DNA of 64,000 bases from Heliocidaris tuberculata (GCA_025618425.1 CM046844.1:3907177-3971176), one strand, 5' to 3'. Counted from the first letter of the stretch, positions 35,200 through 47,905 are shown. Notes: generated by a model not told the origin, from the letters alone. Made by a program: numbers and translations.

Positions 35200-36179
35200 T
35201 TAAGTTAATTATAGGCTAAATTGCAAGTTCAGTGTATGATAACAGAAGGACGATACAGGTAACAAACCAGTATTATGTAACAGGGAACAAAGAAAGACAT
35301 CCCAACGGAGTGAATAGGCATTGTCTAGTGCAGGTGTCAGGCCACCGGCCGAGGCGCGCTTAATAATCTCTCCACAATGGAGAGTGTTCTTAGAACACTC
35401 CGAGTCATGTGCATCATAACAACTTTCGAATGACTAATGTTCACCATTTGAACTCTTGGTAATACAATGAATAACCTATGTTTAACACTCCTACAAAATA
35501 TCAACCCAATCCGACAATTCATTTCATGGCGGTTGCTATGGCCTTTTGATTCACTCTCTATTGATTTTCTTTCTTGTTTTCTTGCTCCGCACGCTTGAAT
35601 GGCCCCTCTGTAGAACAGCTGAGCTGCAATGGCTGAGCAAGGCGATCCTTCCAATATTATTTTCTCATGTTATCATGTATGTTATTATATATATGTTTTT
35701 ATAATTGGTAAATAAAATAAGAATAGTCTACCCTTAAACATTCGTTCCTGCCCTTCAGCTGAATCTTTCAAAAGAAATCTTAAAGCTCATGTACAGTATT
35801 GGAAGCAAAAAGGAAATTGGAAAGAAACATGTTAAACATAGTCTCATGTTGTTCTCCTTGTATCAAAAGATGTCTGTAAGAGATCATTTGGTATTCCATT
35901 TATGATTTCTGGTGAATTTCAGTTTAAATATCTGTAAGGAATGCTTGATCACATGCCATTATGCTACGACCCTTCCACCCCGACGGCTCCCCGCACAGCA
36001 ATCTTGGGGCTTCGCATAGAGACAGCGTGTGTGCGCTACTCATCATTGGTTTTACACGTGTGTTTACAGTGTATAGCACATGCTACCTTTGTTGGGATTT
36101 TACGTGCCTGTCCCGGCACATAAATTAGTTTTTGCCTCTTATTTGTTTAATATTGAACTTTAGGAGGCGAAATCTTCAC

Positions 36180-36427
36180 AGTGTCTTAGTATTGCTAGTA
36201 TCTCGCTATTTATCAACAAAAATTGAAGAAATCTGACGAACAGTTTTTGAGGGCTTACCAAAACTTGACATGACCTTTAAGACTTATTTGTTTTCTCTAT
36301 GATTGGATTTGGTTGTGTGCACTTGGAGAGCAAAATAATTACTTTGTTTCATTTTTTCTTATTGTAAAGCGCCTTGAGCATGTTTATATGGAAAGGCGCT
36401 GTATGTATGTATGTAAATCAATCAAAT
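36180..36427 (+). mobile_element. LINE 3' end fragment (copy A)
   Basis: TTGTAAAGCGCCTTGAGCAT, then GGAAAGGCGCTGTATGTATG and AATCAATCAAATCAAAT, is the hairpin-plus-simple-repeat tail typical of L2/CR1-like elements. Only the 3' part remains. Confidence 0.6.
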
Positions 36428-36581
36428 CAAATATAGGCCTCAACTTTAGAGCTCATTTCCTCCCTAACTGATACCAGCAAACCTATCTTACAAGCTCTTT
36501 TCGTTCGCTAAATCAAAAGGGTTATAAAGTTTCAAGTTTAAAGCTGAGACTTTGTTCTATCCAAATAGAATAAATTCAGAT

Positions 36582-36660
36582 TTGTTTGTTTGTGTGTTTG
36601 TTTGTTTGTTTTGTTGTTGTTGTTGTTTTTTGTTTGTTTATTTGTTTGTTTGTTTGTTTT
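36582..36660 (+). repeat. (TTTG)n/(TTG)n microsatellite followed by poly-G
   Basis: TTTG and TTG units run for about 75 bp and then join a poly-G run. The copy-B equivalent (49694-49788) differs in length, as expected for allelic microsatellites. Confidence 0.9.
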
Positions 36661-37169
36661 CGGGGGGGGGGACTTTTTGGTGGTTTTGTGGTGCCGGGTC
36701 ACACATGTTCAAGGACGTTTTTTGTTTAAAGGGCCCTGTCCAAGGGTCCCCGCCGCAATACTCGCAATACACGCGAATACACCCCTCCCCTTCCTTTTCA
36801 GTCACATAACAGAGAAAAAAGAGAAGGTGAAAGAGGGTGAAAAGAAAAGAAAAAAAATCATTACGAAAAGTATGCGAATTCGCTGGCTCGCAATTTATTC
36901 ATTTATTTTCATTTTTAGATTACATGCAAACATGATACTCGGTTGAAAGGCATCAGCCCCTCCCACGAGAAAATATGGCCATACGCCAGGATTTGATCAT
37001 AAGTGATCTGTTCTTTTATTTACGGGTGTGAAAAATTCGGGAGTGGGAAGGGGGTGGGTCTTGAAGTTCTTGACAAATTAAAGTCGGTTTATTTTTAAGC
37101 TTGTGCATGCAAGCCGGTGAATATAATTTAGTCAAAATTAGAAGTGAAAATTCAAAATAGAAGTCCTGC

Positions 37170-37680
37170 CCCCTCCCCGAACATGATTAACACATATCAA
37201 GCAATCATCTTCTTCCTTTTTATTGTGGTTCTGGACATGTTTCAGCTTCCCTAACTGGCAGTAATGTGTGATAGTCTAATGATCCATGTGCGAGCGAAGC
37301 GAGGAGCAAAAGTTTTCAGACTTTTTCGTAACGTTGAAGTCCTATGTTTGTGCATTTTTTTACGGCGATATAATGAAAATGACAAGAGAAACTTAATTTG
37401 GGGAATGTCGAAAGATATTTTAATTCGTGCTTTAAGAGGGCACATATTACGTAGAGAAAGGGGTAATTATCAGAAGGGGGAAAAGGGCACGTATTAGAAG
37501 GGAAAAGGGGCACCTATCAGAAGCATAAATGCTCTTATCAAATGAGAAAAGGGCACAAATTAGACAGAATTAGGGGCATTTATCAAAAGGAGAAAAGGGC
37601 ACCTATAAGAGAGAAGGGGAACAGTTTTCAGAAAAAAGGGTACTTCAAAAGTGGTCCCCCCCCCCCTGCTCCCACGAGAG
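37170..37680. mobile_element. Inverted, diverged relative of the 33711 element (copy A)
   Basis: The reverse complement matches 33711-34440: the shared stretch ATCTTCTTCCTTTTTATTGTG (37207 on), the GTGCGAGCGAAGCG / CGCTCGCTCGCAC blocks, and GGGGCACCTATCAGAAG-type units that are the inverse of the TGATAAGTGCCCC units. Confidence 0.75.
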
Positions 37681-37724
37681 CGCCGCCTCTGCCTACCCTC
37701 CAAGGGCGCTAAACCCGAGGGGCA

Positions 37725-37805
37725 TTTGGTGTCTGTGTGTGTTGGGGGGGGGGGGACGTCTAGGAGCAACAAAATTCCCAAGATATCGTATTTGTGGCGG
37801 GTGTC

Positions 37806-37837
<32 letters not shown>

Positions 37838-38060
37838 CCACACAGAGGGAAGGGGGAAATAATATCCAACTTATACTTTTAACTAGGTACATGTATATGA
37901 CATTGGGAATGCACCACATGACTTCCCAAGGTTCTCGAGGGAAAGGGAGGGAGTTAGGAAAACAATGTTGTGATGGCAGATGCAAATTATCTCGAATTGT
38001 CAGGGAAATGAAAAGGAATTATATTTTCGCCCACATTGATTTTAACTTGAAGAAAATTAT
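37725..38060. repeat. Dispersed repeat with (CA)n, member 1 (partner 39820-40100)
   Basis: ATTCCCAAGATATCGTATTT, a (CA)n microsatellite (about 37808-37836), GACATTGGGAATGCACCA and TTCCCAAGGTTCTCGAGGGA occur in the same order, diverged and without the (CA)n, at 39820-40100. Both copies are present again in copy B. Confidence 0.7.
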
Positions 38061-38687
38061 GAGCCGTAGATTTAGAACTCCAGTAAGAAATTGACAAAAC
38101 GGTCCAAGTCAAAATAGAGTTTGTGTCGCAGACTTTAATAGGGGAAGTATGGGGAAGGGAGTTAGGGGCAGGATTAAGATTAACAATTTTTCTCTACCTG
38201 GAAATAGTTTTTCAGAATACTGCTGACTGGCCGTATTCTGAAATACTATGGGGTGGCGAAGGAATCAAGCTACAGGGCCAAGAAAGTTTTTCCTGATGTG
38301 TTTTCCTCCCCGGAATATGAAAAAAAATTCGTGAGTTTTGTCTGATTTTCAGAATAAAGATGACTTAAAAACATTGCAATGTAATTGATCGACGTCAATG
38401 TTTAATAACATAAAACAGAGTCGTAATTACGATAGCCACAAATATATTGTTTTAGCTTGTATGATCCTTCCATCGTCATGGAAATTAAGTTAAAAATAAC
38501 CATGTACATCAGTCTGGGATTATTTAATCCCCTTATTCGAGGAAATTATAAATGATATGGAGAGACAAAGAACGAAAGAGAAGAAATGGAAAAAGTATTG
38601 AAAACAGGAGAAGTCAAGAAAATAAGATAAAGAAGACTATAGAAAAACAGAGGGGGAATCATATCAACTGCACGTGGCCTTTAGTTA

Positions 38688-39388
38688 AGCACTTTTTTAT
38701 AGGGTGCTGCCATCAGTTAGGGTTTGATATATTTCAAGATATGTATCATACACTGAAGCCCCTACTCTGTGCAATGAAAAGCTACTTCAGTGAAAGGCTT
38801 GTCTCAAATTTTGCATAGAGCTATATAGTTCGAAGAAGAAATAATAATGGGGGATCGGACCTATTCATGTGTTGAGTTGAATGCATGACGGATGAATAAT
38901 GGGGAGACGGCTGCGTTCGAGCAGCGTCAGCGTTTGTTCTTATGATGAAAAGACAGGAAGTCTATTGACTACTGATATAAAGAAGTAATAGGAGAGAGAG
39001 AGCCCTACTGCTAGTCCCTGTATAAACTGAACTTCCCTCAGTGACATAACAACATGTTATGCATAGGCGGCTATTACAGGACTCAGGCCGACAGCATGGA
39101 CTGATGATAGTATTGATTTGATTTGGTTTGATGGATTCATGATATATTCTAGAGTAAAAATCCCCTCATTATACCATACTTGCCTCTTCGCTACTTTTTT
39201 GCTGCATATCTAGATTAGATCAAGCTAGAACGACACGCACTCAAAAAAAAAAATGCTCATGCGGACAAATATTATTGCCTGCAAAGGGCTCTTTTTGTAT
39301 TTAGTTTTAAATGTAATTTTCAATTCGATAATTTAAAAAGACATAAAAAACTATTTCTAATTATCGTATACTAGTTTCACTTTCTGCA
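38688..39388. repeat. Segment with a diverged third copy at 56437-57140 (copy A)
   Basis: CAGTTAGGGTTTGATATATT, TCTCAAATTTTGCATAGAGC and GATGAAAAGACAGGAAGTCT recur in order at 56437-57140 with clear divergence and small indels. It is therefore an older dispersed duplication, separate from the near-identical A/B pair. Confidence 0.8.
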
Positions 39389-40359
39389 GAGACGTCGCTA
39401 GAAAATTTTGAATGGGAAGGGGATGACGCAAAAATTTTCCGACAAATCTTTAAGGTCTGACACTCAAATTTGCCTACAAAAAATGCCGCACCCTAAGCTG
39501 TACCCACAGAGTTCAGTGGCTATACCCTAATCCCCCCCCCCCACACACACACACACACACTTACACATAGAGAGAGCTTGATCATACCGGCCAGGCGGCC
39601 ACTATTCTAATCTAAATACAGAAGTTACATAATTATCCTGGCTGCCCAAATATTTGAATATTCTGGCACCTCGCTACCTGAATATGAAGTGTTGCATTGT
39701 TGCCCGAATATCGGAACTTAAAAAATCATCAGGGGGAGGGGGGGGGGGGGGCGCAGCCCATTATCGAAGGGGGTGCCTTTTGTCCGAATATTAACTTTCC
39801 ACTATTTTTTTTTTTTTGGTGGGGGGTAGCAGAAACAAATTTCCCAGATATATTTGTGGCGAGTGTGGAACCTAAAATTTAAGCAGTGGAAAGGAGAAAA
39901 AATAGCCAACATTAAATTCTAACTATAGGCATATGATATTGGGAATACACCAAAGGCCTTCCCAAGGTTCTCGAGGGAAGAGGGGAGAGGGGGTTAGGAC
40001 CAACAACAACCAAAATGATAGCAGATGCAAATCATCTAGAATTGTCAGGAAAAAGAAAACGTTTTATATTTTCGCCGACAGCGCTTTGAACTGGAAGTAA
40101 GTTTATGGGGAACCGCTGGCCCTCTAGATCTGTAGGGTCCATCGAGGAATGGGAAAAGGGGGGGGGGCAATAAAACGGACCCCGGCAAAAAGTAATAATA
40201 TGTATATGAAAATTGTATCCCGGAATAAGATTCACTGTATTTTTTCTCAGTCACACGAGAAAACATTCCATTTCACGCCCAAAATGAATGGTAAATGAAT
40301 CGTAAGCTAATTTCAAAATAATGCCGACTTTAAAAATATGACGATAAGAGTTATCGGCA

Positions 40360-40645
40360 GCGGCGTCGATGGGGGGGGGGGGGCTTGAAAAATCATACTC
40401 CCACTCAAATTGCTGTCGGAAATTGCTACCTGTCGGCAAATGTGCTACCTCTGTCGGCAAAAAAATGAGGGAGAAAATGGGGAGAGGGAAGAGGAAAGAG
40501 AAAAGAAAAAGGAGAAAAGAGAAAGGAAAAGGGAAAGGGGAGAAAAGGAAAAGGAAAGGAAAACTAAAACAGAAAGAAAAGAGGGTAAGGAAAAGGGAAG
40601 CAAAGAAAAAGAAGGAAAAGCTTTTTTTTTTTTTTTTTTTTTTTT
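40360..40645. repeat. Poly-G plus purine-tract repeat, member 2 (copy A)
   Basis: GGCGTCGATGGGG and poly-G, CACTCAAATTGCTGTCGG, ACCTCTGTCGGCAAAA, a (GGAAAAG)-type purine tract and poly-T. Same order as at 13290. Confidence 0.7.
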
Positions 40646-41361
40646 TTTCCTCGCTCTCAAAAAGTGAATAGATAATATTCGGGCAAAATGCGTCCCCTTC
40701 GGAAATGGGCTGTACATAGCCCCCTCCCGAGGATTTTCAAAGTTCCGATGTTTGGCCAGCCACCACTTCATATTCGGGTAGAGAGGTGCCAGAATATCCA
40801 CATATTTGGGTAGTGAGGTTTCCTGATATGTAACTTCTGTACATTTTTACTAAGAAAAGTTTGTTGTTGTTGTTGTTGTTGTTTTTTGTTTTTGTTTTGT
40901 TTGTTTGTTTTTTTAATTTAGAAGTTGAAAAGTTGATATTCGGGTAAAAGGCGTATTAAAGCCTATCCCCTTCCAAAAATGGGCCCGTATGATCATGACT
41001 TCTACACTATATGCGATTTTCTTGTATCATTATGTGAATAGGGTGTACCGTGTAGCATTTTTGGGCAAATTTGGGTGTCACACCCTAAAAATCTGTTGGC
41101 AAATTTGGGTGTCAAACCCAAAATTTTGATGGCAAATTTGGGTGTCCCACCCCATCCCCATTCAAATGTTCTAGCGATGCCCCTGAATATCGGCGTTGAT
41201 TCAATCTTCATTCCTCTTTCTGTCTGGACTACAAGATCCCTTATCTTTCATAAGCTTTTGTTTTTGCCACTTTAATACCATTTGAAGGCGAAATCTAGGA
41301 AAATCTGTACTGTCCCTTTCCTATTTAATGTTTTTTAATCTCCGACTGTATACTTGAAATA

Positions 41362-41440
41362 CATAGGCGTAGCCAGGGGGCCCAGGGGGCACTGGCCCCC
41401 TATTCAGCCCCTAAAAAAAAGTGAGAACGAAAAAGCAGAA
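41362..41440. mobile_element. hAT-like element, cut by the N gap (copy A)
   Basis: The CATAGGCGTAGCCAGG end is preceded by TTGAAATA, identical to the left end of the complete element at 54486. The sequence stops at the N run. Confidence 0.85.
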
Positions 41441-41940
41441 NNNNNNNNNNNNNNNNNNNNNNNNNNNNNNNNNNNNNNNNNNNNNNNNNNNNNNNNNNNN
41501 NNNNNNNNNNNNNNNNNNNNNNNNNNNNNNNNNNNNNNNNNNNNNNNNNNNNNNNNNNNNNNNNNNNNNNNNNNNNNNNNNNNNNNNNNNNNNNNNNNNN
41601 NNNNNNNNNNNNNNNNNNNNNNNNNNNNNNNNNNNNNNNNNNNNNNNNNNNNNNNNNNNNNNNNNNNNNNNNNNNNNNNNNNNNNNNNNNNNNNNNNNNN
41701 NNNNNNNNNNNNNNNNNNNNNNNNNNNNNNNNNNNNNNNNNNNNNNNNNNNNNNNNNNNNNNNNNNNNNNNNNNNNNNNNNNNNNNNNNNNNNNNNNNNN
41801 NNNNNNNNNNNNNNNNNNNNNNNNNNNNNNNNNNNNNNNNNNNNNNNNNNNNNNNNNNNNNNNNNNNNNNNNNNNNNNNNNNNNNNNNNNNNNNNNNNNN
41901 NNNNNNNNNNNNNNNNNNNNNNNNNNNNNNNNNNNNNNNN
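41441..41940. other. Assembly gap, exactly 500 N
   Basis: A run of 500 unknown bases. The round length suggests a placeholder scaffold gap, not a measured one. Sequence on the left continues at 54567, not at 41941. Confidence 0.98.
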
Positions 41941-43046
41941 AAAATCGCCAACCCTGCGACAGTAATCAGACAATTAAAAAAGGCAAATATCTAAATTCTT
42001 ATATTTTGCAGCTGCCCTTAGTGAGTCATCATCATAGGCATGATTTTGAGGATTTTTTTTTCTAGAATTGGCGAGACTGAACAGTACAATTACATATGCT
42101 TTGCTATTTTCCATTATCCAGTTAGTTGAAAAGAATACCCAAAATTGAATTTAATGCAGTTAAAACATAATATTGCAAGTTAGACCAATTTAGATTCAAT
42201 TAAAAATTTCCATTTGAATTTATTGCTTACTCTATAGTTAATATATTGCTTCTCATTTCTGAAAACTTAACATTCTGAAAAGTTTGTATGTGTGGAATTA
42301 CACAAGCTTATCTGTAAAGGGAAGAGGGCAGTTTTCAGTCATTAGATTCCCATCAATTACAGATTAACTATAATTTTGAAACGTGAAAGGCCACACTGGT
42401 CTCAAAGTGATAAAGGAGCTCCGTGACCAGCCCCCCCCCCCCCCCCTTACCACCTTTCCTTACTTTAGATATAAAATCATTATATTTGCACTGCAGCAGC
42501 ATTTGATTCTAATTGCAAGTATATAGGAAAACTATGCCATTTGTTTCTGTCATCATAATTACGGAAATCAATCATTTTTCAAAATTCAATGACTGAGAAG
42601 CAAGTATTTTGTTTTACTGGAGGACATATAACATCATGTTATTTTTAATTAATATTAGAAAACAGCACGGAAGGCAAAAATGGAAATTATGATCGCCAGA
42701 AACAAATGAGAGAGTTGTCCGACACTATTAAATAATGTCACCGCTGTCACATTACAATTTGATATTCTCAAAGAATTTGTTATCTTAACATTCACAAATT
42801 TCTTATAGTTTGTCCCATCATGTTCATGAATCTAATGTGATCTATTAATCTATGAATTCTAAAAAGAAATTGTTATCTCAACATTCACAAATTCTTGATA
42901 TATTATCAGCTTGTTTCATTCATTAAATAATTTAACAAAATAAAGAAGCTTGGTAATGAAACTTTGTTTATTGTTGACTTTCAAGGCGTCGTATGAATGT
43001 CTGAAGAACCATGCCAGAAATTGTGCAATCTACATGATTGTACATC

Positions 43047-43312
43047 CAGGGCGGCGCTACAGGGGGGGGGGGCAAGGGGGCGACCGCCCCCCCCCTATGA
43101 TATTTTTCAATTAAAAAAAAAAAAAGAAGAAAAAAGAAGAAAAGGAGGAAGAAAAGGGGAGAAAAGGGAAGAAAGAAGAAAGAGGAGTATTAAAAAGAGA
43201 GGTCTTAAACATGTAACTCTATATTACCCCTGTTATTATAATGGAGAAAAAATATGACGTCATTTTTAGGTCGTCTTGCCTCTCCTATCAAAATACCCTG
43301 GCGCCGCCCCTG
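43047..43312. mobile_element. hAT-like MITE (copy B of 29954)
   Basis: Same element and same TGTACATC/TGTACATT flanks as copy A. It differs by one G in the terminus (CAGGGCGGCG against CAGGGGCGGCG) and in homopolymer lengths. Confidence 0.85.
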
Positions 43313-43664
43313 TGTACATTACATGATAGATATAGAAAAAAAGGCATGCTTCTAACATGTCTAAGATTTCTCATGAACATTGCTACATACATTTTTAAGT
43401 ACTTCCAGAGCAGAAAAGAATGATAGAGCACTAAAATAAAGGAGAGGTATGAAGGAAATTAGAATGAAATTGCTAGATAAAGATGGTTTATGGAGAAAAA
43501 CAATGAGTCCGGATATGTGCCAAGAATATATCTGAAAATGAATGTTTCCATACGATTGATTTGGAGTTAATTATTGAATCTGAATAGAAGGAAACTTCAG
43601 TTATAGAGAAGTTGAAAGAAAGGGATTGAGAGGAAGGAAGCAGAAAATATGGGTATACATAAAA

Positions 43665-43702
<38 letters not shown>

Positions 43703-45335
43703 TGAATTATGGATCAACATTGAAAGATGATTTCGAAAAAAAAGAGGTTTGAGTGAGAAAGGAGTAGGGGGCTGAATCATGTATAAACATTTTTTTTTTT
43801 AAATCTGGAACTCCCCTTTCCCCTATTCATTCTTTCCACCCTATACCACCCTATGTCTCCCTACTTAAAATCAATTTCTCTCTTTGTCCCAAGCTGTCTC
43901 TCACTCTATTAATCTTATTCTTATTCCAGACTTTGCTAGCTATCTCATCCCCTCTCTTGCTTCATTTCTTTCTCATTCCTTACTCCTCTCATTTTATTCT
44001 CTCTTACTCTTCTCACATTCTTTCTATCTCACTCGAGATTTCTTTTCAATGCTATTTTTTACAATATGGGACCTGTCTGCATCTTTCCCAATTTCTTCTC
44101 TTACACTCAGTCTCACCTCCTCCCCCCTCCACCATCTTTCTCTCTTTCTCTCTCTCTCTCTCTCCTGCTCTACTTTTCCGTGTCTCAGTTTTACCCTCTC
44201 TTTCTCTTTTTTTCATTTCCACTATTCTTTTCACCTCGTCCATTTCTTGCTCATTCCCTTCATCTGACTCTCTTTATTTTACCCCATCTTCTCATTCCCC
44301 CCTTAATAACTCTACAGCCCCACTCCCCTCTCTCTCTTTCATTCTCTCTTAATCCCTTATTCTTTACTCTCCGTCTCCCTTCCCCTTGATCGAAGTCCAC
44401 CCCCCCCCCCCCCCCCCCCCCAAGCAGACATGTCGGCATCCTCTTTCTCATAATACCCTCTGATCTTCGAGTTCTCATTCATACCCCGGTCTTTCAGGCT
44501 GGGTCTTGTGACTATTATTTAAAAAAAGAATAATCTATTTGGTGTAAACGATACATGTAGGGGAGATCCAGGTGAGTTGCGCCACAAGGAGAGTTGATCC
44601 ACCACTACCACTTGCATTCAAGAAAGAAAGTTCAAACGCCCCCTGTTGGTAGTGTGTCACATATCTTTCTTTTCAGTTAAGGCAAAAAGTTGCATAACAG
44701 CTCTACAAACATGAGGTGAAGGAGAACTCTAAATTGCTCCAAAAAGTGCATTTTAGAGTTAGAGGTTCGACACTTTCTATCCTTTACATATAGGAACAGT
44801 TACTTTTTGTCGCATTGTGGGCAACATGTAGCCTATGCATTGTAAATTTATTGAAGATGTTTTGATGGAATTTGATAGAACTGCTTTGAAGGGAGTCAAT
44901 TCACATGTCAAAAAGGCCGACCTGGTGAGAGATGAGCCACTAATCATTAGGAGACTTGATCCATGGCTCAACTCTCCTCTGGTACACATTTAATGCCAAT
45001 GTGTGAGATTACTACTTGGATAAAAAAATGCTGTATTCAAGCGACTACAGAAACTGCACATCCCTTTTGTCCTAGGCTCTCAAATGGAAATCTCATGAAA
45101 TGGGAGTTAACAGAGATAATGACTACATTTGAATGACATAATATTAGGCCTATGTATACATGAAACACAATGTCATATCAACCCACATGCGCGAGATGTG
45201 CAATCAAGGACACCTATTTAAAATACGTAATTAAGGTAGCTTAGCGAAATTGTGGTGCATAAGCACGGGGTTTTAGACAAAAAACGCAAGCGGAGCGGCC
45301 AATCAGCGACAGCGTTTCTCGCTTGGACGCTTTAC

Positions 45336-45581
45336 CCCCCTTTCCCCTGGGGAACGAAGACGCTGTGTCTGACAAAAGCGATCCCGTCTCCCGGTGCTGA
45401 AAAGCCGCGATTTATTTTTGGTCTTCTCTGCAGACTCGCTGAAACCAGAGCTATCCATACAGAGAGTCCTGACATTGGAGGTCGCTTCTGATTGGTCATT
45501 CATTTCATGGAGCTTCAAAAAGTTCCCTCTCATAGAGAATGTACGTGAAAGGGAACTATTGGGAGCTCCATGATCCGCCAT
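45336..45581 (-). other. Candidate first coding exon, minus strand (copy B)
   Basis: Identical start and MADHGAPNSSLSRTFSMRG frame. Before the candidate donor this copy reads CCCCAGGGGAAAGGGGGGTA where copy A has CCCCAGGGGGTA, an 8-bp difference that changes the donor phase. Either the true donor lies elsewhere, one allele is broken, or this is not a coding exon. Confidence 0.28.
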
Positions 45582-46822
45582 GTTTTAAACTAAGAGCGCG
45601 TACGCGCATGCTCATTGTGCGCGTGTCACAACTCTCTCTATCAACGCGCTCTGGTTGAAACGCTATAGCCCCCTCTACGGCTACATTATTGTGTACTTCT
45701 ACGTGTTTTTCTCTACGCGGCAAACCACTCTTATGACGGGTCAAGTCTGCGGGACACATTCATGATGATCCGTTGTATTAAATTTTCTCAATACGTATCT
45801 ATCTATTCTTGTATTTATATACTTCAATAAAAACACTTGTAAATAACAATCTAATTGTTCGTTCGTTCTATCTTACTGGGGACTCTAAAACTAGCATTTA
45901 CTAAGAGCAGTGAGTCTATCAGTATCGAAATTCTCTGTCTTTTAAAAATATTTTTAATATATATTTTCATGGTAGGCTAAAATCAGTATGTGGGCTTTAT
46001 CGTTTAACGATGGAATTCAAGAGGAACATCGATTTGAATACCGTTTTAAAACATGTTTTCCTCATGAAGAGTATTATTGTTTATTCATAAATATTATTTA
46101 TTTCTTCTTTCATGGTTAAAACAAAATATCCGAGAGAGTCTGGATCATTATTACGAGGTTAAAAGTATTGCGTGCCTTCAAATATATTGCTCTTATTGAC
46201 TTCAGTTATTTCTGCCCATCACCTTTTTCTGTCAATGACCTCTTCCTAATTGAGATCCCAATCTCCGTCAGAATTTTGTGCAGTAATATATGCGCCCACA
46301 AGTATAAAGTGCATGAAATAGTAGGTAAAAGGTTCGAAATTCGAAGGAAATCGTAATTTATGATTGCCTTGCTTCAGTCTTATAATCACAAATCCAGAGG
46401 GACAGGGTTACATGTCCCCCCCCCCCCCAACATGATGGTAATTGTCATTATGGTGATGATGATGATGTCGATGATACTACTACTAATGATAATAATTACA
46501 TTATTAATAATATTAGTAAGGCAAAAGATTGTTTTCTTGTTATATTGTGATAAGGATGTGCACTGATGAATATTTCGGATTATATTGTAGATATTCTTGC
46601 TGTCATGGCAATAAAATTTCAAAGTAATTTAGAAGCTCGAAGGGGGGGGGGGGGCGGCTGTAAAAGGTTGCGCCGTGGCTAATTATTTACATACATCAGC
46701 CAATCCTTTTCAGTTGTTTATCCATTCCTGAGTAGCCTACTGAAGCAGGAATGATAACATATAAAACGGAGAGAATAGAGCCCGTTCATTTGTCAGTAGT
46801 CGGAAAATTAGTCAACGTAGAG

Positions 46823-47681
46823 CAGGGGCAGCGCACCCGGGGGCCAGGGGGCACAGTGCCCTCCCACTTTTTCAAGTACCCCAAAAGTGCCCTTTTTACA
46901 TCTAAAAAAATGCCCCCTTCCTCTCTGATAAGTGCCCTTTTTACTACTAAAAGTGCCCCTTTTCCTTTCTAATAAGTGCCCCTTCCCCTTCTGATAAGTG
47001 TTTTTTCCCCCTCCTGATAAGTGCCCCTTTTTAAAATCTGATAATTGGCTCCTTATCTCTCTAATAAGTGCCCTTTTCTTCTGATGATAAGTACTTCTGA
47101 TAGGTGCCCCTTTTCCTTTCTAAATAGTGCCAACTTTCCCCTTCTGATAAATGCCCTTTTTACATCTCATATCAATATTTTCTGAAAATCTCCCCAAAAC
47201 TCCCTCGCTACGCTCGCTAGCTCTTATGAAAGCAAGCAGATCGCATAAAGTATGTTGATATAGATGTAATCCTAAAGAAAAGCGACAGGGATAATGTATG
47301 AATTAAAAGATAATTCGACATTCCCCCAATTAATTTGCTGTTGTCAATTTCATTATATCGCTATAAATGATTCTCAACCAAAGGAATTCAGCATTAGAAA
47401 AAAGTCTGAAAATTTTTGCTCGCTCGCTCGCACATGAGTCATTAGACCACCACACACAACTGCTAATTTATTGGGGAAGCTGAAGCAGTGTCCAGAACCA
47501 CAATAAAAAGGAAGAAGATGATGCTTGATAATGTATTAATCATGTTAACTGGACTGTAGGGTAATACCAATGTCACAAAAATGGTCCCTTTTTTCGTTTT
47601 ATGTTCACCACTTGTAGGTGCCCCCTTTTCCCCAAAAGTGCCCTTTTTGGCTGGTGCCCCCCCCCCCCCCCCCCCACTTTG
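46823..47681. mobile_element. Non-autonomous element with TGATAAGTGCCCC units (copy B)
   Basis: Equivalent of 33711-34567, with the same ACGTAGAG flanks. The poly-C at the right end is longer. Confidence 0.8.
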
Positions 47682-47905
47682 ACGTAGAGAAATAGCCCAG
47701 GCCAAACCCGGCGGCTGCGTTCGAGCTGACAAGCTTTTTGTGAGTAACATGGATAGTCTAAGTAACTGTAAGGGGGTAAAATCTCATAATTTATGTAAAA
47801 CGGGGTGACTATTTCGGGAAGGTTCCAGACTATATGTAAGTTCTATGTAAAACAAATTGCATGGTTTAATCAATGTGAACAAGAAAAAGAGTAGGTCCTA
47901 TTTAA

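Larger units (their letters stand above)
28853..41440 (+). repeat. Large direct duplication, copy A (ends at the N gap)
   Basis: Copy A runs collinearly with 41941-54566. It begins in the right end of the hAT element (AAAATCGCCAACCCTG) and stops at GAACGAAAAAGCAGAA, immediately before the N run. Differences from copy B are mostly homopolymer-length changes, some SNPs and a few small indels. Interpretation: unmerged contig overlap or haplotig. Confidence 0.95.

Noticed and set aside
41354..42065. Open frames of about 180-214 codons across the N gap
   Set aside because: They consist of unknown residues from the N run.
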